Position numbers and translations under genes: made by a program
Source of the DNA: Lachnospiraceae bacterium
GTDB taxonomy: Bacteria; Bacillota; Clostridia; Lachnospirales; Lachnospiraceae
Reading direction: 5' to 3'
Assembly: GCA_910575605.1 (NCBI GenBank)
Contig: CAJTEW010000011.1
Coordinates: 46,857 to 110,856 of the forward strand
Length of the DNA stretch: 64,000 bases
Notes under the pieces: model-generated
Told to the model about the DNA's origin: nothing
Database searches by the model: none
What the model saw: the letters and a program-made list of their open reading frames with translations, nothing else
In this document: in pieces, positions 28,395-36,621 of the stretch
Position numbering within the stretch: position 1 is the first letter of the stretch
Layout: each line of letters begins with the position of its first letter

Positions 28395-28418
28395 ATGAAA
28401 AAAGTCTTTATGGGTAGT

Positions 28419-28446
28419 TTGCAATTTGTCTTTCATATGCTATCAT
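28419..28446 (+). promoter_or_regulatory. Promoter of the hemC/cobA/hemB operon
   Basis: TTGCAA (28419-28424) and TATCAT (28441-28446), 16 bases apart, pointing away from the cbiM promoter. The leader is short and has no riboswitch. Confidence 0.55.
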
Positions 28447-28480
28447 GGATAAAGCGAAAGAAATGAGGAGAAAGATTAGG

Positions 28481-28939
28481 ATGAATAAGCCATATTTTCC
28501 ATTATTCATAGATATAGCCCAAAAGGAAATAGTGGTAATCGGTGGTGGAAGGATTGCAGAAAGAAGAGTAAAGACCCTTCTTTCATTTGCAGAGCATATA
28601 GTAGTGGCTGCGCCAGAGCTTACAGAGAAGTTATATGGCCTTGTAAAAAAAGGACAGATTGAATGGATACAGGAGAACTATGACAGTAAAATGCTTGAAG
28701 GTGCGTTTATAGTGCTTGCAGCAACAGATAATGCAGCCTGCAATGAACAGATTGTTAAGGACTGCAGGAGGCGGGGAATTTTAGTAAATACGGCTCACAG
28801 GAAAGAATTGTGCGATTTTTATTTTCCGGCAGTGGCAGCCAGGGAAAATGTAGTGGTGGGGATAACTGCAAGCGGACAAAGCCATGCGAAGGCGAGAGAG
28901 ACAAGAGAAAAGATAGAAAGAGTACTGAAGAATATATAA
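28481..28939 (+). CDS. Precorrin-2 dehydrogenase / sirohydrochlorin ferrochelatase-type protein
   Basis: Oxidises precorrin-2 to sirohydrochlorin with NAD+, giving the substrate for CbiK. 152 residues, the CysG N-terminal / Met8p type, at the short end. Marks: PLFIDIAQKEIVVIGGGRIAERRVKTLL (NAD-binding, written here in part), VLAATDNAACNEQIV, NTAHRKELCDFYFPA, and VVGITASGQSHAKARETREKIE. ATG 28481 follows GAGGAG by about 11 bases. First gene of the tetrapyrrole operon. Confidence 0.9.
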   Translation: MNKPYFPLFIDIAQKEIVVIGGGRIAERRVKTLLSFAEHIVVAAPELTEKLYGLVKKGQIEWIQENYDSKMLEGAFIVLAATDNAACNEQIVKDCRRRGILVNTAHRKELCDFYFPAVAARENVVVGITASGQSHAKARETREKIERVLKNI

Positions 28940-28955
28940 GACAGCGGGGGACAGC

Positions 28956-29843
28956 ATGAATAAGAGAGTCGTGATTGGCAGCAGAAAAAGCAGACTGGCG
29001 GTAATACAGACTGAAAAGGTGATAAATCATATAGAAAGAAATTATCCGGATATCAAGACACAAATGGTCACGTTAGAGACAACCGGGGATAGGAGACTGG
29101 ATATAACACTTGAAAAAATAGGGGGAAAAGGTCTATTTGTGAAGGAGTTAGACAAAGCGCTTATGGAAAATAAGATTGACTTAGCAGTCCACAGTCTTAA
29201 AGATATGCCTATGGAAGAAAACAGAGAACTCCCTATTGTGGCATTTTCTGAAAGAGAGGATGTAAGGGATGTTCTTGTACTTCCAGAAGGAGTCATGGAA
29301 TGGACAGGAGAAGGGGTTATTGGCTGTTCCTCCTTCCGAAGGAGAATTCAGGGACAGAGATTATTTCCCAATGCGAAGTTTAAAAGTGTGCGGGGAAATG
29401 TACTGACAAGGCTTGAGAAGCTTAACGCAGGGGAGTATGATGCACTGATTCTTGCAGCGGCGGGACTTAATAGACTTGGACTTGAGGACAGGATATACAG
29501 ATATTTTTCTACAGACGAGGTACTGCCGGCAGCGGGGCAGGGGATTCTTGCTGTACAGGGGAGACGTGGAGAGGATTATTCATTTTTAGAAGACTTCGGC
29601 GACAGGGAAACTGCCTGCATAGCAAAAAGTGAAAGAGCATTTGTAAGATGTCTTGACGGAGGCTGTACTTCACCAGTGGCGGCATATGGAGAGGTTCAGG
29701 ATACAAGACTTGTGCTAAAGGGGCTGTATTATATAGAGGAAACAGGGGATTTTATAATCGGAAGCATGACAGGTGATCTTGCAGAGGCGGAAAAGATGGG
29801 AATTGCACTTGCGGAGGAAATGAGGAAGAGATATGCACCATAA
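28956..29843 (+). CDS. hemC: Porphobilinogen deaminase (hydroxymethylbilane synthase)
   Basis: Condenses four porphobilinogen molecules. 295 residues. Marks: VIGSRKSRLAVIQTEKV, LAVHSLKDMPM, GCSSFRRRIQ, the catalytic Asp in AVHSLKDMP, and the dipyrromethane-binding Cys in ARGGCTSPVAAY-like LDGGCTSPVAAYG. The gap of 83 bases to cobA-hemD shows no clear signal beyond a weak ribosome site. Confidence 0.97.
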   Translation: MNKRVVIGSRKSRLAVIQTEKVINHIERNYPDIKTQMVTLETTGDRRLDITLEKIGGKGLFVKELDKALMENKIDLAVHSLKDMPMEENRELPIVAFSEREDVRDVLVLPEGVMEWTGEGVIGCSSFRRRIQGQRLFPNAKFKSVRGNVLTRLEKLNAGEYDALILAAAGLNRLGLEDRIYRYFSTDEVLPAAGQGILAVQGRRGEDYSFLEDFGDRETACIAKSERAFVRCLDGGCTSPVAAYGEVQDTRLVLKGLYYIEETGDFIIGSMTGDLAEAEKMGIALAEEMRKRYAP

Positions 29844-29926
29844 AGAAGTCTATGGAGAGTATGTTTTTGCGCGGCTGATTTAAGTATTAAGTGTAGTAGG
29901 TTTTAACGAAAGTCAGAGGTATATAA

Positions 29927-31438
29927 ATGGAAGGCAGGGTTTGGCTTGTAGGTGCGGGCCCCGGAGATGAGGGGCTTCTGACAGTAAAGGCGAGAGATAT
30001 CCTTTTGGAAGCGGATACACTCGTATATGACCATTTGGTTGGGAAAAATATTCTTTTAAAATATGGAATGGGTAAAGAACTGATAGATGTTGGAAAAACG
30101 GCAGGGCACCATCCGATTCCACAGGAAAAAATTAACAAGATTCTGGCTGAAGAAGCGAAAAAAGGAAAAAAGGTAGTACGTCTAAAGGGCGGCGATCCAT
30201 TTCTATTTGGACGAGGCGGCGAGGAGCTTGAGAAGCTTAGAGCATGGGGGATTCCCTTTGAGGTAGTGCCGGGAGTGTCATCTGCCCTTGCTGTTCCAGC
30301 ATACAATGGAATTCCGGTAACTCACAGAGACTATGCTTCTGCTCTTCATATTGTTACGGGACATGCAGGAAAGGGGAAGGAAAATAATATTAATTATAAA
30401 GCTCTTGTGGAATCAGGAGGAACTCTTGTATTTTTAATGGGAGTTACAGCTCTTGAAAGCATTGTGGAAGGACTGAAAAAAGCAGGAATGAGACCTTCTA
30501 TGCCTGCGGCAGTTCTTCAGGAGGGAACGACGGCAGGACACAGGAGGGTAGTGGCGGATATAGCCACTCTTGTACAAAAAGCGTCAGAGGCAGAGATTAG
30601 GCCGCCTGCTTTGATTGTGGTGGGAGGCGTATGCAGTCTCTCCGAAAAGCTTGACTGGTATGAAAAACTGACTTTGACGGGAATGCGCATTTTTCTTACG
30701 AGGCCGAAGGAGCTTGTCTCTTCTATGGCTGAAAAATTAAGAAATAAAGGGGCGGAGGTTCTTGAGATACCAACTATTGATACGATTCCTATAAAGGAGA
30801 ACAGATTATTAGAGGATGTTCTTAAGAAGATAAAGCAATATGACTGGATTGTATTTACGAGTCAGGTGGGAGTACGAATTTTCTTTGAAAAAATGAGAGA
30901 ATACAAAATAGATATCCGGGATTTATGGCGTGCCCGGTTTGCCGTTATTGGAGAAGGAACAAAGAAAGTATTAGAAGCACAGGGGATATTTCCGGACGTT
31001 ATACCAGAGATGTATGATGGTGTATCTCTTGGAAAGAAACTGGGAGGACAAAATATTAAGAATAAAAGGATTCTTATTCCAAGAGCGGAGAAGGGGAACC
31101 GGGAGCTGGTTCCGATTCTTGAGAAAGCTGGGGCGCAGGTTTTAGACCTGCCGGTTTACCGTACTGTTTACCGGGATATTTGGGGAATTCCCCTATCTAT
31201 TAAGGATGAAATTGAAAGTGGAAGAACTGTCTATGCAGCATTTACAAGCAGTTCTACTGTAGAGGGATTTGTAAAGGCAGCACAAGGGGCAGATTTATCG
31301 AGGCTTACGGCGGCGTGTATCGGGCGGCAGACAGCAGATACAGCAGAAAAATATGGAATGAGATGTTATATTGCAGAGAAAGCATCTATTGACAGCCTGA
31401 CAGAGCTGTTAGAAAGGATAAGGAATAAAGATGATTAA
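29927..31438 (+). CDS. cobA-hemD: Uroporphyrinogen-III C-methyltransferase fused to uroporphyrinogen-III synthase
   Basis: 503 residues. Residues 1-~245 are the methyltransferase (SUMT) that makes precorrin-2: VWLVGAGPGDEGLLTVKA, YDHLVG, RLKGGDPFLFGRGGEE, VPGVSSALAVPAYNGIPVTHR. Residues ~252-503 are HemD: MRIFLTRPKELVSSMAEKL, WIVFTSQVGVRIFFEKM, LIPRAEKGNRELV and the C-terminal FTSSSTVEGFV. The fusion is common in Clostridia. It overlaps hemB by eight bases. Confidence 0.96.
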   Translation: MEGRVWLVGAGPGDEGLLTVKARDILLEADTLVYDHLVGKNILLKYGMGKELIDVGKTAGHHPIPQEKINKILAEEAKKGKKVVRLKGGDPFLFGRGGEELEKLRAWGIPFEVVPGVSSALAVPAYNGIPVTHRDYASALHIVTGHAGKGKENNINYKALVESGGTLVFLMGVTALESIVEGLKKAGMRPSMPAAVLQEGTTAGHRRVVADIATLVQKASEAEIRPPALIVVGGVCSLSEKLDWYEKLTLTGMRIFLTRPKELVSSMAEKLRNKGAEVLEIPTIDTIPIKENRLLEDVLKKIKQYDWIVFTSQVGVRIFFEKMREYKIDIRDLWRARFAVIGEGTKKVLEAQGIFPDVIPEMYDGVSLGKKLGGQNIKNKRILIPRAEKGNRELVPILEKAGAQVLDLPVYRTVYRDIWGIPLSIKDEIESGRTVYAAFTSSSTVEGFVKAAQGADLSRLTAACIGRQTADTAEKYGMRCYIAEKASIDSLTELLERIRNKDD

Positions 31439-32408
31439 AAGACCGAGAAGACTAAGAGGCAGCGAAGGGTTACGAAAAATGGTTCGTGAAACAAGGATGG
31501 ATAAGTCCTCTTTGATTTATCCCATGTTTATAAAGGACGGTACAGGAGTGAGAGAGGAGCTTATGTCTATGCCTGGGCAGTATAGATGCAGTGTGGACCA
31601 GATGTACCATGAGCTTCAGAAGGTATGTGACTCTGGCGTGGGTGCGGTTATGCTGTTTGGCGTTCCTGGCCACAAGGATGAGGCTGCAAGCCAGGCGTAT
31701 GCAGAGGATGGTGTGATTCAACGGGCCCTGAAGGAAGCAAAAAAGAGATTTCCGGATCTGTATTATATTACGGATGTCTGTCTGTGTGAATATACCTCTC
31801 ACGGGCACTGTGGAATGCTCTGCGGCCAGGATGTGGATAATGACAGAACAATTAAGGTTCTGGCGAAAACTGCTCTTTCCCATGTGCAGGCCGGTGCAGA
31901 TATGGTAGCTCCTTCTGATATGATGGATGGAAGGATAGCAGAGATCAGGCGGGTTCTGGATGCAAACGCTTATGTAAATACACCGGTTATGTCCTATGCA
32001 GTAAAATATGCCTCTGGTTTTTATGAACCCTTCCGGGATGCGGCAGAGTCGGCGCCGTCCTTTGGAGACAGAAAGAGCTATCAGATGGATTACCATAACA
32101 GTAGGGAAGGAATTAAGGAGGTGATTCTAGACGAGGAGGAAGGAGCAGATATTGTTATGGTTAAACCGGCGCTTTCCTACCTTGATATGATTGCAAGAGT
32201 GAAGGAGGTAACCAATCTTCCGGTAGCTGCCTATAGTGTAAGCGGTGAATATGCCATGATAAAGGCTGCGGCAGAAAAAGGGTGGATTGATGAGGCAAAG
32301 ATTGTATGTGAGACAGCGGCTGCAGTATACCGTGCAGGGGCGCAGTGTTATCTTACATATTATGCCAAGGAGCTGGCAGGATATATGGATGAGGGGCGGA
32401 TTGGATAA
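31431..32408 (+). CDS. hemB: Delta-aminolevulinic acid dehydratase (porphobilinogen synthase)
   Basis: Joins two 5-aminolevulinate molecules. 325 residues. The zinc-type active site is present: three Cys in DVCLCEYTSHGHCG. The Schiff-base Lys residues are in MSYAVKYASGFYEP and VMVKPALSYLD. hemA and hemL, which make the substrate, are not in the window. Ends 23 bases before a strong terminator. Confidence 0.97.
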   Translation: MIKRPRRLRGSEGLRKMVRETRMDKSSLIYPMFIKDGTGVREELMSMPGQYRCSVDQMYHELQKVCDSGVGAVMLFGVPGHKDEAASQAYAEDGVIQRALKEAKKRFPDLYYITDVCLCEYTSHGHCGMLCGQDVDNDRTIKVLAKTALSHVQAGADMVAPSDMMDGRIAEIRRVLDANAYVNTPVMSYAVKYASGFYEPFRDAAESAPSFGDRKSYQMDYHNSREGIKEVILDEEEGADIVMVKPALSYLDMIARVKEVTNLPVAAYSVSGEYAMIKAAAEKGWIDEAKIVCETAAAVYRAGAQCYLTYYAKELAGYMDEGRIG

Positions 32409-32431
32409 TTAAGGAATAGACTGCTGATGAT

Positions 32432-32481
32432 AATAAAGTGTGTAAGTTTTCTGGTAACAAAGACTTACGCACTTTATTTTT
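32432..32481 (+). terminator. Terminator after hemB
   Basis: AATAAAGTGTGTAAGT (32432-32447) pairs with ACTTACGCACTTTATT (32463-32478), one mismatch, followed by TTT. Closes the tetrapyrrole operon. Confidence 0.85.
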
Positions 32482-32617
32482 GATCTGAACTACGTTTTTA
32501 ATGTACCAAGACTTGTGATTGTATTATTTTGTTTGGGAAAAAGTGCATATAAAGACTTAATAAAAGACGTAAATTAAACTTAAAATATGTTATAATATGA
32601 CAAAAAATAAATATATA

Positions 32618-32646
32618 TTGACAAAATAGTACAATAAATATATAAT
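32618..32646 (+). promoter_or_regulatory. Consensus sigma-A promoter of the transporter-amidohydrolase unit
   Basis: Perfect TTGACA (32618-32623) and TATAAT (32641-32646) with a 17-base spacer, in a very AT-rich stretch. The predicted leader to ATG 32792 is about 140 bases and holds the repeats at 32675-32743. A perfect promoter usually implies strong control elsewhere. Confidence 0.85.
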
Positions 32647-32674
32647 TTAAGCAAATAATATTATTGTATATTTC

Positions 32675-32743
32675 CTGATAGTGCAATTATTACGTCTTTA
32701 AATATCCTAAAATATATAATAACGTCTTTAAATAAACTATCAG
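32675..32743 (+). promoter_or_regulatory. Repeated motif and stem in the transporter leader
   Basis: ACGTCTTTAAATA occurs at 32692-32704 and 32722-32734, 30 bases apart. Both lie between CTGATAGT (32675-32682) and its complement ACTATCAG (32736-32743). Inverted versions (AAAGACGT, AAAGACTT) occur upstream of the promoter at 32551-32570. This could be a cis element for a regulator or a structured leader. The rest of 32482-32617 is AT-rich with no gene. Confidence 0.5.
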
Positions 32744-32791
32744 AGGGTGCGCACAAAAAAACAGTGAAGGAAACAGAAGGAGGAAGCAGGA

Positions 32792-33997
32792 ATGAGTTTT
32801 TGGAATCCATTGACTTGTATTACGGGATGTCTTATTGTATATTCTATCGGAGAGTTTTTATCTAAAAAGACAAAAGGAGCAGTTTCATCATTATTATTTG
32901 CGTGTATTTTATTTATTGCAGGATTTTGGAGCGGTGTTCTGCCTAAAGACGTGACCACACAGTCAGGGCTGACGGCAGTAATGTCCAATTTTGGAGCAGC
33001 GTTTATGATAACAAATATTGGTACGTTGATTAATCTAGAGGATATGATCCGAGAGTGGAAAACAGTGGTGATTTCTATTTTTTCAATCATTGCTATTGGC
33101 CTGATTTGTTTTACGGTAGGTTCACTTTTATTTGGAAGGGAATATGCTCTGATAGCTGCACCACCGGTTGCAGGTTCTACAGTTGCAGGCATTATTGTGA
33201 CAGGTATGGCGGAGGCGGCCGGGCGTCCCGAGCTGGCTGCATTTGCGGTATTGATTCTTTCTCTTCAGAAATTTTTTGGTATTCCAATATCAACATTTTG
33301 TATAAGAAAGGATTTAAGGGATAAGCAAAAGAGTGGATACTTTAAACATGAAGAAGAGAACAAAAAAGAGCTTAAGCTGCCAAGTATGAGAGTGTTTAAA
33401 GAAACTCCGAAAAATTTAAGAACAAATACGATTTATATCTGTAAGGTGGCGCTGGTAGCATGTCTTGCTGATTTTGCGGGAAAAGCAACTATGATTCCAG
33501 GCTCTGACCCCGTAAACTATATTCTTAACCCCAATATTGCATATCTGCTGTTTGGTTTGATTTTTGCAAGGATTGGATTTTTGGAGAAGGACATTTTTGG
33601 AAAATCAAATTCCTCTGGAATTATAACCTTCGGCCTTTTGCTTATGCTTCCGGGAAGTCTGGCCTCTCTTACACCGTCTGGGCTTGCGAAGATGATTGTT
33701 CCAGTAGTGGGCATACTTGTACTTTGTTCTATCGGTATTATTGGTGTATGTGGAATTGTAGGAAAGCTTTTAGGCTATTCTCCGTACGCATCAGCGGCAA
33801 TCGGCGTAACCTGTATGCTGGCTTATCCTGCAACACAGATTATTACGACAGAAGGTGTGGATTCTCTTGAATGGGAAGGGGAAGAAAGACAGAAGGCTAT
33901 GGATTATATGCTGCCTAAAATGATTATAGGCGGATTTGTGACAGTAACAGTGGTTTCAGTTGCATTTGCAAGTATTATTGGTCCAATGATTTTCTAA
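32792..33997 (+). CDS. Polytopic membrane transporter, GltS-like
   Basis: 401 residues with about ten to eleven hydrophobic segments and a hydrophilic loop near residues 175-210 (rich in Lys/Glu). The two halves each carry a small-residue stretch (LIAAPPVAGSTVAGIIVTGM and LLMLPGSLASLTPSGLAKM), as in sodium/solute symporters of the GltS type. I do not recognise the exact family. Strong ribosome site GGAGG. It lies 19 bases upstream of an amidohydrolase, which suggests uptake of an amide or peptide-like compound that the enzyme then cleaves. Confidence 0.7.
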   Translation: MSFWNPLTCITGCLIVYSIGEFLSKKTKGAVSSLLFACILFIAGFWSGVLPKDVTTQSGLTAVMSNFGAAFMITNIGTLINLEDMIREWKTVVISIFSIIAIGLICFTVGSLLFGREYALIAAPPVAGSTVAGIIVTGMAEAAGRPELAAFAVLILSLQKFFGIPISTFCIRKDLRDKQKSGYFKHEEENKKELKLPSMRVFKETPKNLRTNTIYICKVALVACLADFAGKATMIPGSDPVNYILNPNIAYLLFGLIFARIGFLEKDIFGKSNSSGIITFGLLLMLPGSLASLTPSGLAKMIVPVVGILVLCSIGIIGVCGIVGKLLGYSPYASAAIGVTCMLAYPATQIITTEGVDSLEWEGEERQKAMDYMLPKMIIGGFVTVTVVSVAFASIIGPMIF

Positions 33998-34016
33998 AGC
34001 AGGAGGAAAAAGAAAA

Positions 34017-35399
34017 ATGGTAGGAAAAATTGCCATAGAAGAAATTGAGCGTAAGCGGGAGGCCATTGACGAATTAAGCAGATTTATCTGGAACAATCCT
34101 GAAGCAGGATTTAAGGAGTACAAGGCTCATGAAAAGGTGGCAGCTCTTATGGAAGCAGAAGGCTTCCGGGTTGAAAGAGGAGTGGGAGGAGTTCCGACAG
34201 CAATCAAAGCAGTTTATGGAAGCGGACATCCAGTAATCGGATTTATGGGTGAGTTTGATGCATTGCCAGGCTTAAGCCAGAGGGTGTCTGTAGATAAGGA
34301 AGAAATAGAGGGACAGTCATATGGACATGGATGTGGACATAATCTGCTCTGTGCGGCTCATGTAGGAGGTGTTTTAGGGCTGAAGGAGGAGATGAAGCAG
34401 AGAAATCTTCCAGGAACAATCGTTTTTTATGCCTGTCCGGGGGAAGAGCTTTTGACAGGAAAGCCGTTAATGGCAAAAGGAGGAGCATTTGAAGGCCTAG
34501 ATGCGGCAGTTAATTTTCATCCTAATAAAATTAACGAGGCCACGACAGGAGTGTCTACGGCTGTTAATTCTGCCAGATTTAAATTTACTGGAAAAGCGTC
34601 TCATGCCGCAAATGCACCGGAAAATGGCAGAAGTGCGCTGGATGCAGTTGAACTTATGAATGTAGGGGCAAACTATCTCCGGGAGCATGTACCGTCTGAT
34701 GTGAGAATACACTATACAATTACAAATGGTGGAATTGTACCTAATATTGTACCTGATAAGGCTGAGGTCTGGTACTATATAAGGGCGTTTTCAAGAGAAG
34801 TGGTGGAGGATGTATATGAGCGTCTGATACGGGTGGCAAAGGGTGCGGCCATGATGACAGATACAGAGGTTGATGTGGAGTTTCAGGGAGGCTGCTATAA
34901 TACGCAAAATAATAAAATACTCGCAAATGTAGTTGCTGAGGCCATGAATGAGATACCCCAGGAGCCGTGGACTAAAGAAGAGCTGGCATTTGCCGCAGCG
35001 CTGGACGAGAAGACAGCAGACTCAGCCAGGGCAACAGTGAAAAAGTATGGACTGGAGGCAGATACACATTTATATTCAGGACCAGGAAAGGTGACATGCT
35101 TTAACAGCTATGGTTCTACTGATATCGGGGATGTTATGCACCTTGTACCTACTGCATATTTTTTCACAGCTTGTACGAATATGGGTGCACCTGCCCATAG
35201 CTGGCAGTTTGCATCCTGTGCCGGCAGCAGTATTGGAGAAAAGGGTATGATATATGCGGCAAAGACAATGGCAGTCTATGGAGCAAAGCTGATAGAGAAC
35301 CCGGAGCTGATTGCCCAGGCGAAGGCTGAGTTTGACAGGCAGATGGAAGGGCGTGTATACAAAAACCCTGTGCCGGATGGAATGAGCGTGCCCCAATAA
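34017..35399 (+). CDS. M20-family amidohydrolase, AbgB-like
   Basis: 460 residues. Metal-dependent amidohydrolase related to the p-aminobenzoyl-glutamate hydrolase subunit B. Marks: FMGEFDALPGLSQ, the metal-binding SYGHGCGHNLLCAAH (Cys and two His), YACPGEELLTGKPLM with Glu of the active site, FTGKASHAANAPENGRSALDAVE in the lid, and GAPAHSWQFASC near the C-terminus with the last His ligand. The likely job is hydrolysis of an N-acyl or aminobenzoyl-glutamate-like amide imported by the upstream transporter. No AbgA partner is adjacent. Confidence 0.88.
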   Translation: MVGKIAIEEIERKREAIDELSRFIWNNPEAGFKEYKAHEKVAALMEAEGFRVERGVGGVPTAIKAVYGSGHPVIGFMGEFDALPGLSQRVSVDKEEIEGQSYGHGCGHNLLCAAHVGGVLGLKEEMKQRNLPGTIVFYACPGEELLTGKPLMAKGGAFEGLDAAVNFHPNKINEATTGVSTAVNSARFKFTGKASHAANAPENGRSALDAVELMNVGANYLREHVPSDVRIHYTITNGGIVPNIVPDKAEVWYYIRAFSREVVEDVYERLIRVAKGAAMMTDTEVDVEFQGGCYNTQNNKILANVVAEAMNEIPQEPWTKEELAFAAALDEKTADSARATVKKYGLEADTHLYSGPGKVTCFNSYGSTDIGDVMHLVPTAYFFTACTNMGAPAHSWQFASCAGSSIGEKGMIYAAKTMAVYGAKLIENPELIAQAKAEFDRQMEGRVYKNPVPDGMSVPQ

Positions 35400-35419
35400 A
35401 GATGTATTTTAATGAAATG

Positions 35420-35455
35420 AAAAAGATCAGAGCGTTTCAGTATCTGATCTTTTTT
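35420..35455. terminator. Bidirectional terminator
   Basis: AAAAAGATCAGA (35420-35431) and TCTGATCTTTTT (35443-35454) form a perfect 12-base stem with A/T runs on both sides. It serves the + amidohydrolase gene and the - regulator gene. Confidence 0.88.
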
Positions 35456-35459
35456 GATA

Positions 35460-36461
35460 TTATAGGAGATGTATTTTGTAAATCTTTTCAGGTCTTCCCC
35501 GTGTAAAGGAATGCTGCTCATTTAATTCTTCGGCAACGCCGGAAGATAATAATTTTTTCAGCAGACGGTTGGCGCTGCGTGGAGTAATATCCAGCGCAGA
35601 AGACAGAGCCTGGGAGGTAATATGGCCGGCGTCTAACAGATTTAATGCCTCTGTAAGCTTTTCTATATAAGAAGGCGATAACCCTATTTTTCGGGAGAGA
35701 AACAAAATATCCTTATCTGACAGTTCCTTTGCAGAAGGATTTTCGTCAAAATCAGTTAGGACAGCAGTGGTACTGCCGGACAGCTGCTGGTTTAAGGCCG
35801 TAATTGCATTCTGATTTTGAAGCATAGTTTTTAGATGCACTTCCTGTAGGAGAAGCGAAATAGATTCCTTGAGGATTTCATGGTTTGGATAGATAAAATA
35901 GGTTTTTACTCCTGCTTTTAATAAATCAGGCATAATATTGCTGAAACGTGTTACAGAATAGGAAATTTTTCCTTCATACCAAAGGCGGATATGTTTATGC
36001 TTGATTTTTTCTTCCATTTCACAAAGCTGCTCCAGGGAATATAAAGAAGTATTTTTATAAACCTGGTAAATGAGATTATCAAAACGTCCCTGTCCTAAAA
36101 TATGATAAAGTGGCACATCTGTGCGGATCCATTCTAACAAATCAAAATATCCTTTTTTGAGATAAAAATCATCTTCTTTGTACTGAACCTGAAAAAAGGT
36201 TTCGTAATAGCATAAAGCATTGCTGCCAAAGGAGACAAGGGGACGGGGGAGAGCGGGAACCCGTTTAAGTATAGCAGCGCGGGGAACAGGGCCGCTTACG
36301 AGGAAACCGTCATATGAAGAGGTAAGCTCAAGATAAAGCTCGCCGACATGTGAAAAATTTTTATAAATAAAATAAGAAAATTCACAATCGTAGCTCTGTG
36401 AACGGAAATAGGATTCGACGTAGTCTTTTAAAAATTCTGTAAGGATTACTGCTATTTTCAT
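35460..36461 (-). CDS. Putative transcription regulator with C-terminal winged helix
   Basis: 333 residues. The C-terminal ~60 residues (LLDAGHITSQALSSALDITP, then RSANRLLKKLLSSGVAEEL) form a clear winged helix, followed by a basic RGRPEKIYKI end. The N-terminal ~200 residues begin KIAVILTEFLKDYVESYF and include YDGFLVSGPVPRAAIL, which has the look of a PrpR-type sensor fold, but I do not recognise the family. Ribosome site GGAGAGC. It is divergent from the amidase gene and shares a symmetric promoter region with it, so it probably controls itself, the amidase and perhaps the transporter unit. Confidence 0.7.
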   Translation of the reverse strand: MKIAVILTEFLKDYVESYFRSQSYDCEFSYFIYKNFSHVGELYLELTSSYDGFLVSGPVPRAAILKRVPALPRPLVSFGSNALCYYETFFQVQYKEDDFYLKKGYFDLLEWIRTDVPLYHILGQGRFDNLIYQVYKNTSLYSLEQLCEMEEKIKHKHIRLWYEGKISYSVTRFSNIMPDLLKAGVKTYFIYPNHEILKESISLLLQEVHLKTMLQNQNAITALNQQLSGSTTAVLTDFDENPSAKELSDKDILFLSRKIGLSPSYIEKLTEALNLLDAGHITSQALSSALDITPRSANRLLKKLLSSGVAEELNEQHSFTRGRPEKIYKIHLL

Positions 36462-36499
36462 TTTTGGTGCTCTCCGGTTTCATTAATCATTTCTTTATT

Positions 36500-36582
36500 A
36501 ATATACCTCATAGATGCTTTATTTTCAATCATTATAAAGAAATTGTTTGTATCTTGAAAATAAAGGAAATGTGGGATAGAAT
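36500..36582. promoter_or_regulatory. Symmetric divergent promoters with identical -35 regions
   Basis: TTGAAAATAAAG occurs on + at 36554-36565 and on - at 36528-36517, forming an inverted repeat with a 25-base gap. Each TTGAAA is a -35: + pairs with TAGAAT at 36577-36582 (17-base spacer) for the amidase, - pairs with TATATT at 36505-36500 (17-base spacer) for the regulator. One dimeric regulator could block or bring both. Confidence 0.7.
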
Positions 36583-36621
36583 AGATTTAAGTCTGAACAG
36601 GAGAAGAAAGGATGATACAGG

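Noticed and set aside
28260..28466. Small + strand frame over the riboswitch
   Set aside because: It lies on the antisense of a well-supported cobalamin riboswitch and promoter.
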